Of a stretch of 33,835 bases of DNA, positions 1 through 8,498 are shown in pieces. Position numbers and translations under genes: made by a program. Source of the DNA: an uncultured Microbacteriaceae bacterium (GTDB taxonomy: Bacteria > Actinomycetota > Actinomycetes > Actinomycetales > Microbacteriaceae); contig CAIOGW010000072.1 in assembly GCA_903857985.1 (NCBI GenBank), positions 1 to 33,835 of the forward strand, in the 5' to 3' direction. Position 1 is the first letter of the stretch. Each line of letters starts with the position of its first letter. The notes under the pieces are model-generated. The model was not told the origin of the DNA. It searched no databases and saw only the letters and a list, made by a program, of their open reading frames with translations.

Positions 1-52
1 CAACAATAACTTTGCGCTGCTCGTTACGGGCAATCTTGCTCTTCTTAGCCAT
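1..52 (-). CDS. rpsN: 30S ribosomal protein S14, C- (zinc-independent) type, N-terminal part only
   Basis: Minus-strand ATG at 50-52 gives MAKKSKIARNEQRKVIV..., the typical S14 N-terminus; runs off the window edge. Confidence 0.85.
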   Translation of the reverse strand, partial: MAKKSKIARNEQRKVIV

Positions 53-220
53 TTAGCGCTCCTCGCGGAATTCCACGTGCTGACGCACGACGGGGTCGTA
101 CTTCTTCAGTACGAGACGGTCAGGGTTGTTACGACGGTTCTTGCGAGTGACATAGGTGTATCCAGTGCCAGCCGTAGACCGCATTTTGATGATGGGACGT
201 ACGTCCTGCGCCTTAGCCAT
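53..220 (-). CDS. rpmG: 50S ribosomal protein L33 (cysteine-free)
   Basis: [55 protein letters not shown]; 55 aa, stop TAA at 53-55. Confidence 0.93.
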   Translation of the reverse strand: MAKAQDVRPIIKMRSTAGTGYTYVTRKNRRNNPDRLVLKKYDPVVRQHVEFREER

Positions 221-456
221 TAGATCTTCTCCCCACGAGCGAGAATATCCTTGACGACCGACTCGATGCCGCGCGCGTCAATGACCTTGATTCCCTTAGC
301 CGAGAGCGTCAGCGTGACGTTGCGACGAAGCGACGGAACAAAGTACGTCTTCTTTTGGATGTTCGGATCGAAGCGACGCTTCGTGCGTCGGTGCGAGTGC
401 GAAATGTTGTGTCCAAAGCCGGGAGTGGCTCCGGTCACCTGACAGTTTGCTGCCAC
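220..456 (-). CDS. rpmB: 50S ribosomal protein L28 (lacks CxxC pairs)
   Basis: (V/M)[65 protein letters not shown] start; overlaps rpmG start by 1 nt. Confidence 0.93.
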   Translation of the reverse strand: MAANCQVTGATPGFGHNISHSHRRTKRRFDPNIQKKTYFVPSLRRNVTLTLSAKGIKVIDARGIESVVKDILARGEKI

Positions 457-561
457 GAGTGATTCCCTTCACTACCGCGACACCACCGGATGGTGACATC
501 GCCCAAGATCTCTTGTCTGCGTTCACGGTGGTGAGCCTCACGGCTCTACGGTGCGAACACT

Positions 562-585
562 GCTGTGCAAGGGTTTTTGCACAGC
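562..585. other. Perfect 9-bp inverted repeat (GCTGTGCAA-gggttt-TTGCACAGC), 3' of zur
   Basis: Direct reading; lies 13 nt downstream of the zur stop; no clear U-tract. Confidence 0.5.
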
Positions 586-597
586 CGATTTATGAGT

Positions 598-978
598 CTA
601 CGCGCACGATGCGCAAATGCCAAAAACGTCGACAACGTGGTGGGCGTCGGTGAAGCCGTGGGTCGAAGCGACCGCCTGCGCCCACTGCTCCACAGCATCG
701 GCCTCAATCTCGACAGTCTTTCCGCACTGACGACAAATGAGGTGATGGTGGTGGCCGGAGGTGCTGCAGGCGCGATAGAGATTCTCGCCGTCCGGCGAGC
801 TGAGCACATCGGCTCGGTCATCGTCAACGAGCGACGCGAGAGTTCGATACACCGTGGCGAGGCCGAGGGTGTCGCCCGCGGCCTTGAGCTGGCCGTGCAA
901 ACTCTGTGCCGAAACAAATCCCGCACTGTGTGCCAGGGCTGCCGCCACCGCGTCTCGCTGCCGGGTATTGCGCCTCAC
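598..978 (-). CDS. zur: Fur-family regulator, probably zinc uptake regulator Zur
   Basis: VRRNTRQRDAVAAALAHSAGFVSAQSLHGQLKAAGDTLGLATVYRTLASLVDDDRADVLSSPDGENLYRACSTSGHHHHLICRQCGKT...FGICASCA; GTG start overlaps the stop of the upstream permease; paired CxxC motifs. Confidence 0.9.
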   Translation of the reverse strand: MRRNTRQRDAVAAALAHSAGFVSAQSLHGQLKAAGDTLGLATVYRTLASLVDDDRADVLSSPDGENLYRACSTSGHHHHLICRQCGKTVEIEADAVEQWAQAVASTHGFTDAHHVVDVFGICASCA

Positions 979-1787
979 GCGACGACCTCCCCGCGCAAGC
1001 GCCTGGGCATCCATCGTCCGGCGATGAGGGCCACGCCCAACAGCGCCGTGGCAACAAGGGCGATGCTCGCCCCGGCGCTCACCGAGAACTCGCGAGACAG
1101 CAGCAGGCCGAGAACTCCGGATGCAACTGACAGTGTGGGCGCAATCGCCAGCATCACGCCTAGGCGAGCAGTGAGGGCCCGGGCCGCTGCCGCCGGAGCC
1201 GCAATCAGAGCGATGGTGAGAATGGCTCCCACCGCCGGCATGGTCACCACCACGGTGATGGTGGTGAGCACCATGAGCAGTGCGTCCATGGCTGCCGGCT
1301 CGTAGCCGAGCCCGCGATATCCCTCCGGGTCGAACATCGCGTACACCACGTGCTTGCCAGCAAAGACGAGAGCGAGCAGCGTGAGGACGAGGGCGATGGC
1401 GGCGAGCACCCCGTCGGTGGTACTCACCGAAAGCACTGAACCAAAGAGAAGCGCGGTCATGTCGACCGGCACCGATGAGCCAAACGCCTGCGCGAGCGCT
1501 CCGGCGGCGAAGCCGCCTGCGAGCAAAACTCCGGACGCAGCTCCCGCGCCGCCCGGCGTGATTCGACCGATGAGAGTGATGGTGCCCACAATGAGGGCAC
1601 ATGCCACCACTGCACCCAACTGCATGGAGAAGCCCAGCAGGATTCCGATGACAGCTCCGGGAAACGTTGCGTGTGTGAGCGCCTGGGCAAAGAGAACGCG
1701 CTTGCGCAAGACCACGAACGTTCCCACGAGGCCCGTAAGGATTCCCACAACCGTGATGACGATGAGCGCACGATCGAAATAACTCAT
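975..1787 (-). CDS. znuB: Zinc/manganese-type metal ABC transporter permease (ABC-3 family)
   Basis: MSYFDRALIVITVVGILTGLVGTFVVLRKRVLFAQALTHATFPGAVIGILLGF...; embedded in metal ABC operon. Confidence 0.9.
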   Translation of the reverse strand: MSYFDRALIVITVVGILTGLVGTFVVLRKRVLFAQALTHATFPGAVIGILLGFSMQLGAVVACALIVGTITLIGRITPGGAGAASGVLLAGGFAAGALAQAFGSSVPVDMTALLFGSVLSVSTTDGVLAAIALVLTLLALVFAGKHVVYAMFDPEGYRGLGYEPAAMDALLMVLTTITVVVTMPAVGAILTIALIAAPAAAARALTARLGVMLAIAPTLSVASGVLGLLLSREFSVSAGASIALVATALLGVALIAGRWMPRRLRGEVVA

Positions 1788-2650
1788 CCCATGCCTCCCG
1801 CTTTGGGGCGGCGAACGATGACAAACAGCAGAAGTGCCAAGAGGTACGAGGCCACAAACACCGCCGCGATCGCGGCTCCCGGAGGAATGGGAATATCGAG
1901 GCCCACCGAAATCGTAAAGGCTCCCGCGAGGCCCGCCAGGCCAGCCAGCACCGCAAAGCTCAGCGCAATGGCGAAAAGCGACGTGAGCCGTCGAGCCCAG
2001 ACGCGAGCGAGCGCACCCGGCACAATCAAGAACGCAATAACGAGGAGATTACCCACCGCAATGGATGCGGAGACCACAACGAGTGCGATGGCCACATTTA
2101 GCGAGAGATCGACGAGGGTCACCCGATAGCCCGCTGCACGAGCGGCGTCACGGTCAAACGCTGTCATCACCTGAGCCCGAACGGTGAGGAGAACGGTTGC
2201 GATGGCCAACACGCTGATGATGGCCGTCACCACAACCTCGGTGAGAGACACGGTAAATAGGCGACCAAAGAGTAGTTGCTCGAGTTGACCGGCGGCATCG
2301 TCGGACCTGCTCACGATCAGCACCCCCACGCTGAACATGGCAACGAGCACCACGGCGACGGCGGCGTCTGATGATACGCCGCGCCGGGCCAGCAGACTGA
2401 GGAACACCGTGGCCGCAGCGGCCGCAATGGCGGCGCCCCAGAAAAGACCGCCCGACCCGGCAAACGCTACACCGGCCGCAATGCCGGGAAAAACCGCGTG
2501 GGTCAGGCCGTCGGTGAGGAACTCGAATCCCCGAAGATTCACGAAGACACCCACAATGCCTGCCGTGATACCCAGGGTCACGAGCACAATGACCGCCCGC
2601 ACCATGAAGGGCATGGTCCAAAAGTGCAGGAGCAGATCGAGAGTAATCAC
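1784..2650 (-). CDS. Second metal ABC transporter permease (ABC-3 family)
   Basis: VITLDLLLHFWTMPFMVRAVIVLVTLGITAGIVGVFVNLRGFEFLTDGLTHAVFPGIAAGVAFAG...; GTG start at 2648-2650, overlaps both neighbours. Confidence 0.88.
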   Translation of the reverse strand: MITLDLLLHFWTMPFMVRAVIVLVTLGITAGIVGVFVNLRGFEFLTDGLTHAVFPGIAAGVAFAGSGGLFWGAAIAAAAATVFLSLLARRGVSSDAAVAVVLVAMFSVGVLIVSRSDDAAGQLEQLLFGRLFTVSLTEVVVTAIISVLAIATVLLTVRAQVMTAFDRDAARAAGYRVTLVDLSLNVAIALVVVSASIAVGNLLVIAFLIVPGALARVWARRLTSLFAIALSFAVLAGLAGLAGAFTISVGLDIPIPPGAAIAAVFVASYLLALLLFVIVRRPKAGGMG

Positions 2651-3474
2651 TAGTGATCGTGCCCGGGAATTACGACACGGTGTTCGTCGATCTCCACCTG
2701 AACGTCGCCGAAGGCCGCCTGCAGGTTTTCGAGGGTCAGCACCTCGTTGGTGGCCCCAAACGCCACCTGCGTGCCCGCCAGCAGCAGAACCTTGTCGCAC
2801 ACGTCACGGGCCAGATCAAGATCGTGGGTGGTGACCACAATGGTGACGCCGCGCATCTTGAGTTCGCGGAGTGTGGCCAGGAGGGCCGCTCGGTTGGGTT
2901 GATCGAGCCCGTTGAAGGGTTCGTCGAGCAACAGCAGACGCGGCTTTGCGGCGAGCGCTCGGGCGAGCAAGCCGCGCTGCTGTTGCCCGCCCGACAGGGC
3001 GCCAAACCGGGCGCTTGCTCGCGCGGTCAGGCCCGTCATCTCAAGGGCTTCGTTCACGGCAAGGCGGTCAATGGCTCGGGCAAACCGCCAAAAGCCGATG
3101 CGCCGGTAGCGGCCCATCATCACGACCTGACGCAGGCTGATCGGAAAGTTGGGTTCGGTCGATTCCTGCTGCGGCAGGTAGCCAATTCCCTCGGTAATCC
3201 CCGGGCGTCGCTGGTGACCAAAGACCTTCACGCTGCCGTCGGCCAAGGGAAGCAGGCCGAGCAGGCCCCGCAGCAGGGTCGACTTTCCCGAACCGTTAGG
3301 GCCGATCAGTGCCACCGCTTCGCCGGCGTATGCGCGCAGCGACACGTGATCGAGCGCCACCACGCCCTCGTAGGCGAAGGCCGCGTTGGTGAGTTCGACC
3401 ACGGGGCCGGCGCTGAGTGCAGTGCCCTGCTCGCCGTTGGCTTGCTCATCTTTCCCAGGTGGGGTCTGGCTCAC
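2650..3474 (-). CDS. znuC: Metal ABC transporter ATP-binding protein
   Basis: Walker A GPNGSGKST, signature LSGGQQQR, Walker B LLLLDEP, H-loop TTHD. Confidence 0.92.
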   Translation of the reverse strand: MSQTPPGKDEQANGEQGTALSAGPVVELTNAAFAYEGVVALDHVSLRAYAGEAVALIGPNGSGKSTLLRGLLGLLPLADGSVKVFGHQRRPGITEGIGYLPQQESTEPNFPISLRQVVMMGRYRRIGFWRFARAIDRLAVNEALEMTGLTARASARFGALSGGQQQRGLLARALAAKPRLLLLDEPFNGLDQPNRAALLATLRELKMRGVTIVVTTHDLDLARDVCDKVLLLAGTQVAFGATNEVLTLENLQAAFGDVQVEIDEHRVVIPGHDH

Positions 3475-4460
3475 AGTGTTAATCCTTCCGGAAGGGGCGG
3501 CACCGTTCCTCCCCACGCGGTCACGAGAACCGTAACGTTGTGGATGGTCGCACCGAGGTAGGTGGCGCCGGCTGTGCCCGTGGCGCCAAGTGAGTCGGCA
3601 TAGAGCGTCTCCTCTCCTGAGTAAACAGCAACGCCCGCCTCCCGTGCGATGGTTGTGGCTAATTTATCCGAGAGCGTGCTTTCGCTGAAGACGGCGATAG
3701 CACCCACCTCCTTGATTCGCTCGATGAGGGCGTCAATCTCTAGGGCGCTGGGCTCCGAATTGTCATCAAGGCTGGGCATGATTGATCCGACAAAGCTGAT
3801 TCCGTAGGCGTCAACGAAGTATCCCAAGGCATCGTGATTCGTAATGAGAAGGCGCTTCTCCGGCGCGACGGAAGCAAACGCCTCGGTCGCCCAGCTGTTG
3901 AGCAGCGCCAGTTTCTCAACATAAGCAGCCGCGTTCTGGGAAAAGCTTGCCCGGAGGTCGGGGCGAGCTTCGCTCAAGCCTCGCGCAATGTTGTTGACCA
4001 TAACCGCGGCGTTCTCGGGTGACGTCCACACGTGGGGATCCTTCGCACCACCTTCCCCGTCACGAAGGACGATTCCTTCGGTGGCGACAATCAGGTCGCC
4101 TGAGAAAGCGCCGGCATCTGTGAGGTCTTCGAGCCACGGTTCAAGCCCTACTCCATTGGCAACCAGTGCCTCTGCCTCGCCGACATCCAAGAGGTTCCGG
4201 GCAGATGGGTCGAACTGATGGGCGGAGGCGTTGGGAAGAATCAGCTCGCTCACAACTCCGTCGTCGCCCACTACGGCTGAGGTGAAGTCGGCGAGCTGAG
4301 TGGTTGTTGCCACCACCCTCATTCCTGCGTACGGGCTTGGCGCCACGGAATTGCTGCAACTGGTCACGGCAAGGGCAACTGTTGCCAGAAGTGCGCTGTA
4401 GGAGAGGGTGCGTGCCATCCGTGAGCGTGATAAACGAGCCTTCTGAAGTCTGGAGGTCAT
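3471..4460 (-). CDS. znuA: Metal ABC transporter substrate-binding lipoprotein
   Basis: Signal/lipobox LAVTSC; ligand-type motifs NASAHQFDPS, KDPHVWTSP, LITNHDALGYF; first gene of operon. Confidence 0.9.
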   Translation of the reverse strand: MTSRLQKARLSRSRMARTLSYSALLATVALAVTSCSNSVAPSPYAGMRVVATTTQLADFTSAVVGDDGVVSELILPNASAHQFDPSARNLLDVGEAEALVANGVGLEPWLEDLTDAGAFSGDLIVATEGIVLRDGEGGAKDPHVWTSPENAAVMVNNIARGLSEARPDLRASFSQNAAAYVEKLALLNSWATEAFASVAPEKRLLITNHDALGYFVDAYGISFVGSIMPSLDDNSEPSALEIDALIERIKEVGAIAVFSESTLSDKLATTIAREAGVAVYSGEETLYADSLGATGTAGATYLGATIHNVTVLVTAWGGTVPPLPEGLTL

Positions 4461-4478
4461 TGTCTCAACATACGTCTT

Positions 4479-4497
4479 ATTGAGAATCATTGTCAAT
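4479..4497. promoter_or_regulatory. Zur-box-like palindrome ATTGAGAATCATTGTCAAT
   Basis: Imperfect palindrome (8 of 9 arm pairs minus two mismatched positions) resembling actinobacterial Zur operators, in the divergent znuA/trhO region. Confidence 0.7.
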
Positions 4498-4529
4498 ACG
4501 GATCTCCCGGGCGGGCGTAACATCATCGT

Positions 4530-5435
4530 GTGGCCGTTCCCAAAGTTCTGCTCTACTACGCCTTCACGCCGTTGGCCGACCCCGAAGCCGTGCGCCTGTG
4601 GCAACGCGACCTGTGCCGTTCGCTCAACCTCCGCGGGCGCATCCTCATTTCTCGACACGGCATCAACGGAACGGTGGGCGGCGAGCTGCGCAACGTCAAG
4701 CGCTACCTGCGCACCACGCGGGAATTCGCTGGCTTCGCGAACATAGACGCGAAGTGGAGCGAAGGCTCACCCCTCGACGACAAGGGCTTGAGCACCGACT
4801 TCCCCAAGCTGAGCGTGAAGGTGCGCGACGAGATTGTGAGTTTTGGTGTGCCCGAGGAGATTGTGGTCGGCGCCGACGGCATTCAGGGGGGCGGCACCAA
4901 GCTGAGCCCGACAGAGCTCGAGGCACTCGTGTCCGAACGCGATGTGGTGTTCTTCGACGGGCGCAACGCGTTCGAGGCTGAGATTGGCCGATTCCGCGAT
5001 GCCGTCATCCCCGATGTGCGCACCACGCGCGACTTCGTGGCCGAGCTCGACAGCGGCAAGTACGACCACCTGAAGGACAAGCCCGTGGTTACCTACTGCA
5101 CGGGCGGTATTCGCTGCGAGGTGCTCACCCCGCTCATGAAGGCGCGCGGGTTTACCGAGGTGTACCAACTCGACGGCGGAATTGTGCGCTACGGCGAGCA
5201 CGCCGGCAACGGCGGTCTCTGGGACGGCTCGCTCTATGTTTTTGACGGCCGCATCTCGATGGACTTCGGGCCCGACGCCCTACAGCTCGGCACGTGCACG
5301 CTGTGCGGAACATCGGCCAATCACATGGTCAACTGCCATGACGTTTCGTGCCGCGAGCAGCTGGTGTGCTGCGGGGTGTGTGCACAATCGGTGAGAGCGG
5401 GATGCTCGTCTCACCAGGCCCTGGTGACTAGCTAG
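4530..5435 (+). CDS. trhO: tRNA uridine(34) hydroxylase / rhodanese-domain protein (TrhO/YceA family)
   Basis: [51 protein letters not shown]...; rhodanese active site [14 protein letters not shown] start. Confidence 0.92.
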   Translation: MAVPKVLLYYAFTPLADPEAVRLWQRDLCRSLNLRGRILISRHGINGTVGGELRNVKRYLRTTREFAGFANIDAKWSEGSPLDDKGLSTDFPKLSVKVRDEIVSFGVPEEIVVGADGIQGGGTKLSPTELEALVSERDVVFFDGRNAFEAEIGRFRDAVIPDVRTTRDFVAELDSGKYDHLKDKPVVTYCTGGIRCEVLTPLMKARGFTEVYQLDGGIVRYGEHAGNGGLWDGSLYVFDGRISMDFGPDALQLGTCTLCGTSANHMVNCHDVSCREQLVCCGVCAQSVRAGCSSHQALVTS

Positions 5436-5440
5436 CGGTC

Positions 5441-6229
5441 TTAGGCCGAAGCGAGCGCGTACTCGACGAGCAGACCGACAAGAGCGTCGATGTCTTGCTC
5501 CTCGGCAATCACGTCGATGCGCACGCCGTGCGTGCGTGCATCACGGGCCGTGCGCGGACCCATTGCCGCGGTGAGGGTGATGTCGGGGATGGGGCCGAAC
5601 TGGAAGGCGATCTGCTCAGCTACCGTGCCGGACGTGACGAGCAGGATGTCAAACTCTCCGTCTTTCACGTCTTCAACAATTTCGGGGTCGACCTCAATGC
5701 CAACGGTGCGATAGGCGACCACCGACTGAACATCGTGGCCGATGCGGCGCAGGCCGTCCGTAAGGATCGGAATGGACTGCTCCGATCGAATGGTGAGCAC
5801 CTTGAGGGGAATCACGCCGTCCGTGGCCTCGGCCCACTGCTCGAGCATTGCCTGGACCGTGTTCTCCTCTACCGGCACCAGGTCGGCGCGGTAACCGGCT
5901 GCAGCGAGTGCGGCCGCGGTTGTCTCACCCACGGCGGCCACCTTTGTCGACGAAGGAATGATGGCCCGATAGGCCGCCACGACATCCACCGTGGTTGCGC
6001 TCGAGAAGGTGACCACGTCGAACGTGCCCGCTGCGAGGCTGTTGAGGGCTGTCTGCAGTTCGTCGGCATTCTCCGTGACGACGTAGTTGGTCATGGGGGC
6101 GATAACGGTGGAGGCTCCCTGCGCACGAAGCGCCGAGGCGACCTGATCGCCCCAGGGCCCGCCGCGCGGAATGAGAATACGCTGACCGCCCAGGGGGCGG
6201 GTTTCTATCGGTGCTGTGTGGGCCATCAC
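5441..6229 (-). CDS. hemD: Uroporphyrinogen-III synthase-like protein
   Basis: GGQRILIPRGGPWGDQVASALRAQGASTVIAPMTNYV...DVVTFSSATTVDVV...VAAVGETTAAALAAAGYRADLVPVEENTVQAML; HemD pattern. Confidence 0.82.
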   Translation of the reverse strand: MMAHTAPIETRPLGGQRILIPRGGPWGDQVASALRAQGASTVIAPMTNYVVTENADELQTALNSLAAGTFDVVTFSSATTVDVVAAYRAIIPSSTKVAAVGETTAAALAAAGYRADLVPVEENTVQAMLEQWAEATDGVIPLKVLTIRSEQSIPILTDGLRRIGHDVQSVVAYRTVGIEVDPEIVEDVKDGEFDILLVTSGTVAEQIAFQFGPIPDITLTAAMGPRTARDARTHGVRIDVIAEEQDIDALVGLLVEYALASA

Positions 6230-6349
6230 TGTCTCTCGTCTTAGGGGCGGGTCGCACAGAGAGGACCCGTCGCACAGGGGAAATGCGTCGCGTGGACACG
6301 GGCGCAGTGCCGGTCCACACGGGATGTCATCGTTGACGAGTCAGCGTGA

Positions 6350-6595
6350 TTAACGCTTCGACGTGATTTTAACCACGACATAGGCGGTAACGCCAATCGC
6401 GGCGACCACCCCGGCGGCAATTCCTGCCAAAAGTACGGGGTTCTCTCGGCGCAGCGTCTGCACCCGGCGGCCAAACTGTCGAGACGCCTTGCCCAGCTGC
6501 TTGGGCACATTGACCTTGTCTTCGAGAGCATCGAGGGTCGACGCGAGCTGGGCGCGCGTCTGGGCCCGGTGAGCGCGCAGCTGTTCGAGCTTCAT
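6350..6595 (-). CDS. DUF3618-like membrane protein
   Basis: MKLEQLRAHRAQTRAQLASTLDALEDKVNVPKQLGKASRQFGRRVQTLRRENPVLLAGIAAGVVAAIGVTAYVVVKITSKR; start uncertain (ORF open further upstream). Confidence 0.7.
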   Translation of the reverse strand: MKLEQLRAHRAQTRAQLASTLDALEDKVNVPKQLGKASRQFGRRVQTLRRENPVLLAGIAAGVVAAIGVTAYVVVKITSKR

Positions 6596-6647
6596 CGACG
6601 ACACGTCGGTGCGCGTGCGGTTCGTGACGGGTGCTTTCGTCCTTGGA

Positions 6648-7085
6648 TTACCGGGCGTCGTGGTCAAAGCGGCCCTCCCCCTTAAGTGCGTGTGCGTCCT
6701 CGATGAGGGCGTCAAAGGTTTCGGTGGGCAGCGGCGGGCTGCCCTTCTTGAACGTGCTCACACCCACGGCGAGAAGGATGATCATGAGAATGAGCAGGCC
6801 GCCGGAGACGACGAGGGCGGCCAGCCATGCCGGCATGATCAGAGCAAGGCCGAGGATGGCTGCTGCGATAAGAGTGCCGAGAAGGAAGAGTCCGAGAGTA
6901 GCCGCGATGGAGATGAGGAGCGCGCCGAGTCCCAGTTTCTTGAGCTTGCGACCCATCTCACGTTTGAGCTCTTCGAACTCGATGCGCACGAGCTCCAGCA
7001 GGGTTGCCGGCAGTTCGCGCAACAGCGAGAAGAGCGAACGCGACTCTTCGCGCTCAGCCGACCGCGGGGGCGTGTGTGCAGACAC
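6648..7085 (-). CDS. Phage-holin-superfamily / DUF1469-like membrane protein
   Basis: Two hydrophobic hairpins after ELVRIEFEELKREMGRKLKKLGLGALLI; conserved neighbour of DUF3618 genes. Confidence 0.78.
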   Translation of the reverse strand: MSAHTPPRSAEREESRSLFSLLRELPATLLELVRIEFEELKREMGRKLKKLGLGALLISIAATLGLFLLGTLIAAAILGLALIMPAWLAALVVSGGLLILMIILLAVGVSTFKKGSPPLPTETFDALIEDAHALKGEGRFDHDAR

Positions 7086-7463
7086 TTAGGCTCCCGGTGT
7101 TGCTTTCGGCGTCCGCGGTTTCGCGGTGGCCCGGGCCGCCGCGGCGGCGTCCGGCTTGATGGTCGTGATCGGGGCAGTCATCGGAGAGGTACCTCGAACC
7201 GCGGGCTCTGCTGTGGGCTTGCGAGTGGCAGAGGCGGGCGACTCGCCCGACACCTGGGCGATGACCTTGCGCGCCTGAGCAACGGCCTTGTCGGCAACGT
7301 CCGCGACGGCGTCTTGTGCCTGACCGGCCGCCCACTGAACGGGCTCCGACTCCCAGACGTTTTTGGCAGCCAACTTGATCTGCTCGTAACGCTGACGACC
7401 AGCGCGCGTGCCAAGAACGTATCCCACGGCCAACCCGGCGACAAAAAGAAGTTTGCCTCTCAT
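7086..7463 (-). CDS. YtxH-like membrane-anchored protein
   Basis: MRGKLLFVAGLAVGYVLGTRAGRQRYEQIKLAAKNVWESEPVQ... Confidence 0.75.
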   Translation of the reverse strand: MRGKLLFVAGLAVGYVLGTRAGRQRYEQIKLAAKNVWESEPVQWAAGQAQDAVADVADKAVAQARKVIAQVSGESPASATRKPTAEPAVRGTSPMTAPITTIKPDAAAAARATAKPRTPKATPGA

Positions 7464-7515
7464 TGGAGACTCCCATCGAATATTCCCAGAAGCGCATATG
7501 CGCCCTACGTAAAGC

Positions 7516-8451
7516 CTAGCCCCCTAGGTCGACAGGGCCTACCGGAGGTTTTTCGACCCGAGACAGCAGGGCCGCTCGAACGGAGGCGGCGGCGGCCCGC
7601 GACGCCGGCAGGGCGCTTGACAGGGTGGGCGTTCGCTCACTCACGCCAACGATGCCCGCGGGTAGCCGGGATGATGACATCGTCTGGACAATCTCACTGA
7701 TCGCCAACAGTGCCGCGACGGAAACACTCTCGGCGCGCGCATCCACAGGCTTAAATGTCACTCCGGCGTCGTCGTCGGGTTGCGCGCCGGGCACTACCTG
7801 GGCGTCGGTCACTCGGTGTCGCGTCACCGCAAAGTAGTCGAGGCGTTCGTGAAGTGCTGCTCGCAGCGCGGGCATTCCGCCGGTCACCTCCACCCCCTGA
7901 ATCACGGACGGGTTTGCCGCCATCATCTCGATCACGCCGAGAGTGAGCGATCCCACCCGCGTCGTGGCCTCACTGAGTCCGGGAATGAGATCGGCGACGG
8001 CGACATCCGCGTTGAGGCCGAGGTCGCTTGCCAGCCGTGGCTGCACCAGAAGACGCAACGCTCGAGCGCCCAGGCGGCGGCGCACCAATCGGTGCAGACT
8101 GCGCTCATTGCCCAAGCTCATGATCGGCATGAGCCGGTCAAGATAGACGCGCCACGCGCCACGCCAGCCCAACACCTCGCGCACTCGGGCCGAGAACGGA
8201 TTGGCCGGAATGCCGTAAATGTTCTCTTCTCCCTGTTCGGGTGTGTGAATCGTGACCGTGAGATTAAGATCCCCACACAACTGAGCGACGACGCCCCCCG
8301 CGTTACTGGGCGCTTCACCAAGGGATGCATCGGGAAGTTCCAGCACAATCACACGCAGGCCGATGCGCGCGCAGTCCCACGCAGCCACCAGGGCCGCCGG
8401 GTCGCGCGAGACTACGGCGACATCAAAACGTTCGCGGGATTTCTTGGGCAT
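7516..8451 (-). CDS. Protoporphyrinogen-oxidase (HemG/HemY)-like protein with degenerate dinucleotide-binding motif
   Basis: MPKKSRERFDVAVVSRDPAALVAAWDCARIGLRVIVLE...; similar layout to amine oxidase/PPO family but GxGxxG absent and about 311 aa. Confidence 0.55.
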   Translation of the reverse strand: MPKKSRERFDVAVVSRDPAALVAAWDCARIGLRVIVLELPDASLGEAPSNAGGVVAQLCGDLNLTVTIHTPEQGEENIYGIPANPFSARVREVLGWRGAWRVYLDRLMPIMSLGNERSLHRLVRRRLGARALRLLVQPRLASDLGLNADVAVADLIPGLSEATTRVGSLTLGVIEMMAANPSVIQGVEVTGGMPALRAALHERLDYFAVTRHRVTDAQVVPGAQPDDDAGVTFKPVDARAESVSVAALLAISEIVQTMSSSRLPAGIVGVSERTPTLSSALPASRAAAASVRAALLSRVEKPPVGPVDLGG

Positions 8452-8498
8452 GCACGTGTCCTGCGGTTTACTCGTGGTCCGTGACGACCGTACCCGGC

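Noticed and set aside
562-585. Hairpin as a second Zur box
   Set aside because: Core lacks the AATnATT-type centre of the znuA-side operator.
598-1956. 452-aa minus-strand ORF as one long protein
   Set aside because: Only its C-terminal 126 aa are Zur; the upstream part is an out-of-frame reading of the permease genes. Zur starts at GTG 976-978.
2653-3561. 302-aa plus-strand ORF opposite znuC
   Set aside because: Antisense to a clear ABC ATPase; no recognisable motif or ribosome-binding context.
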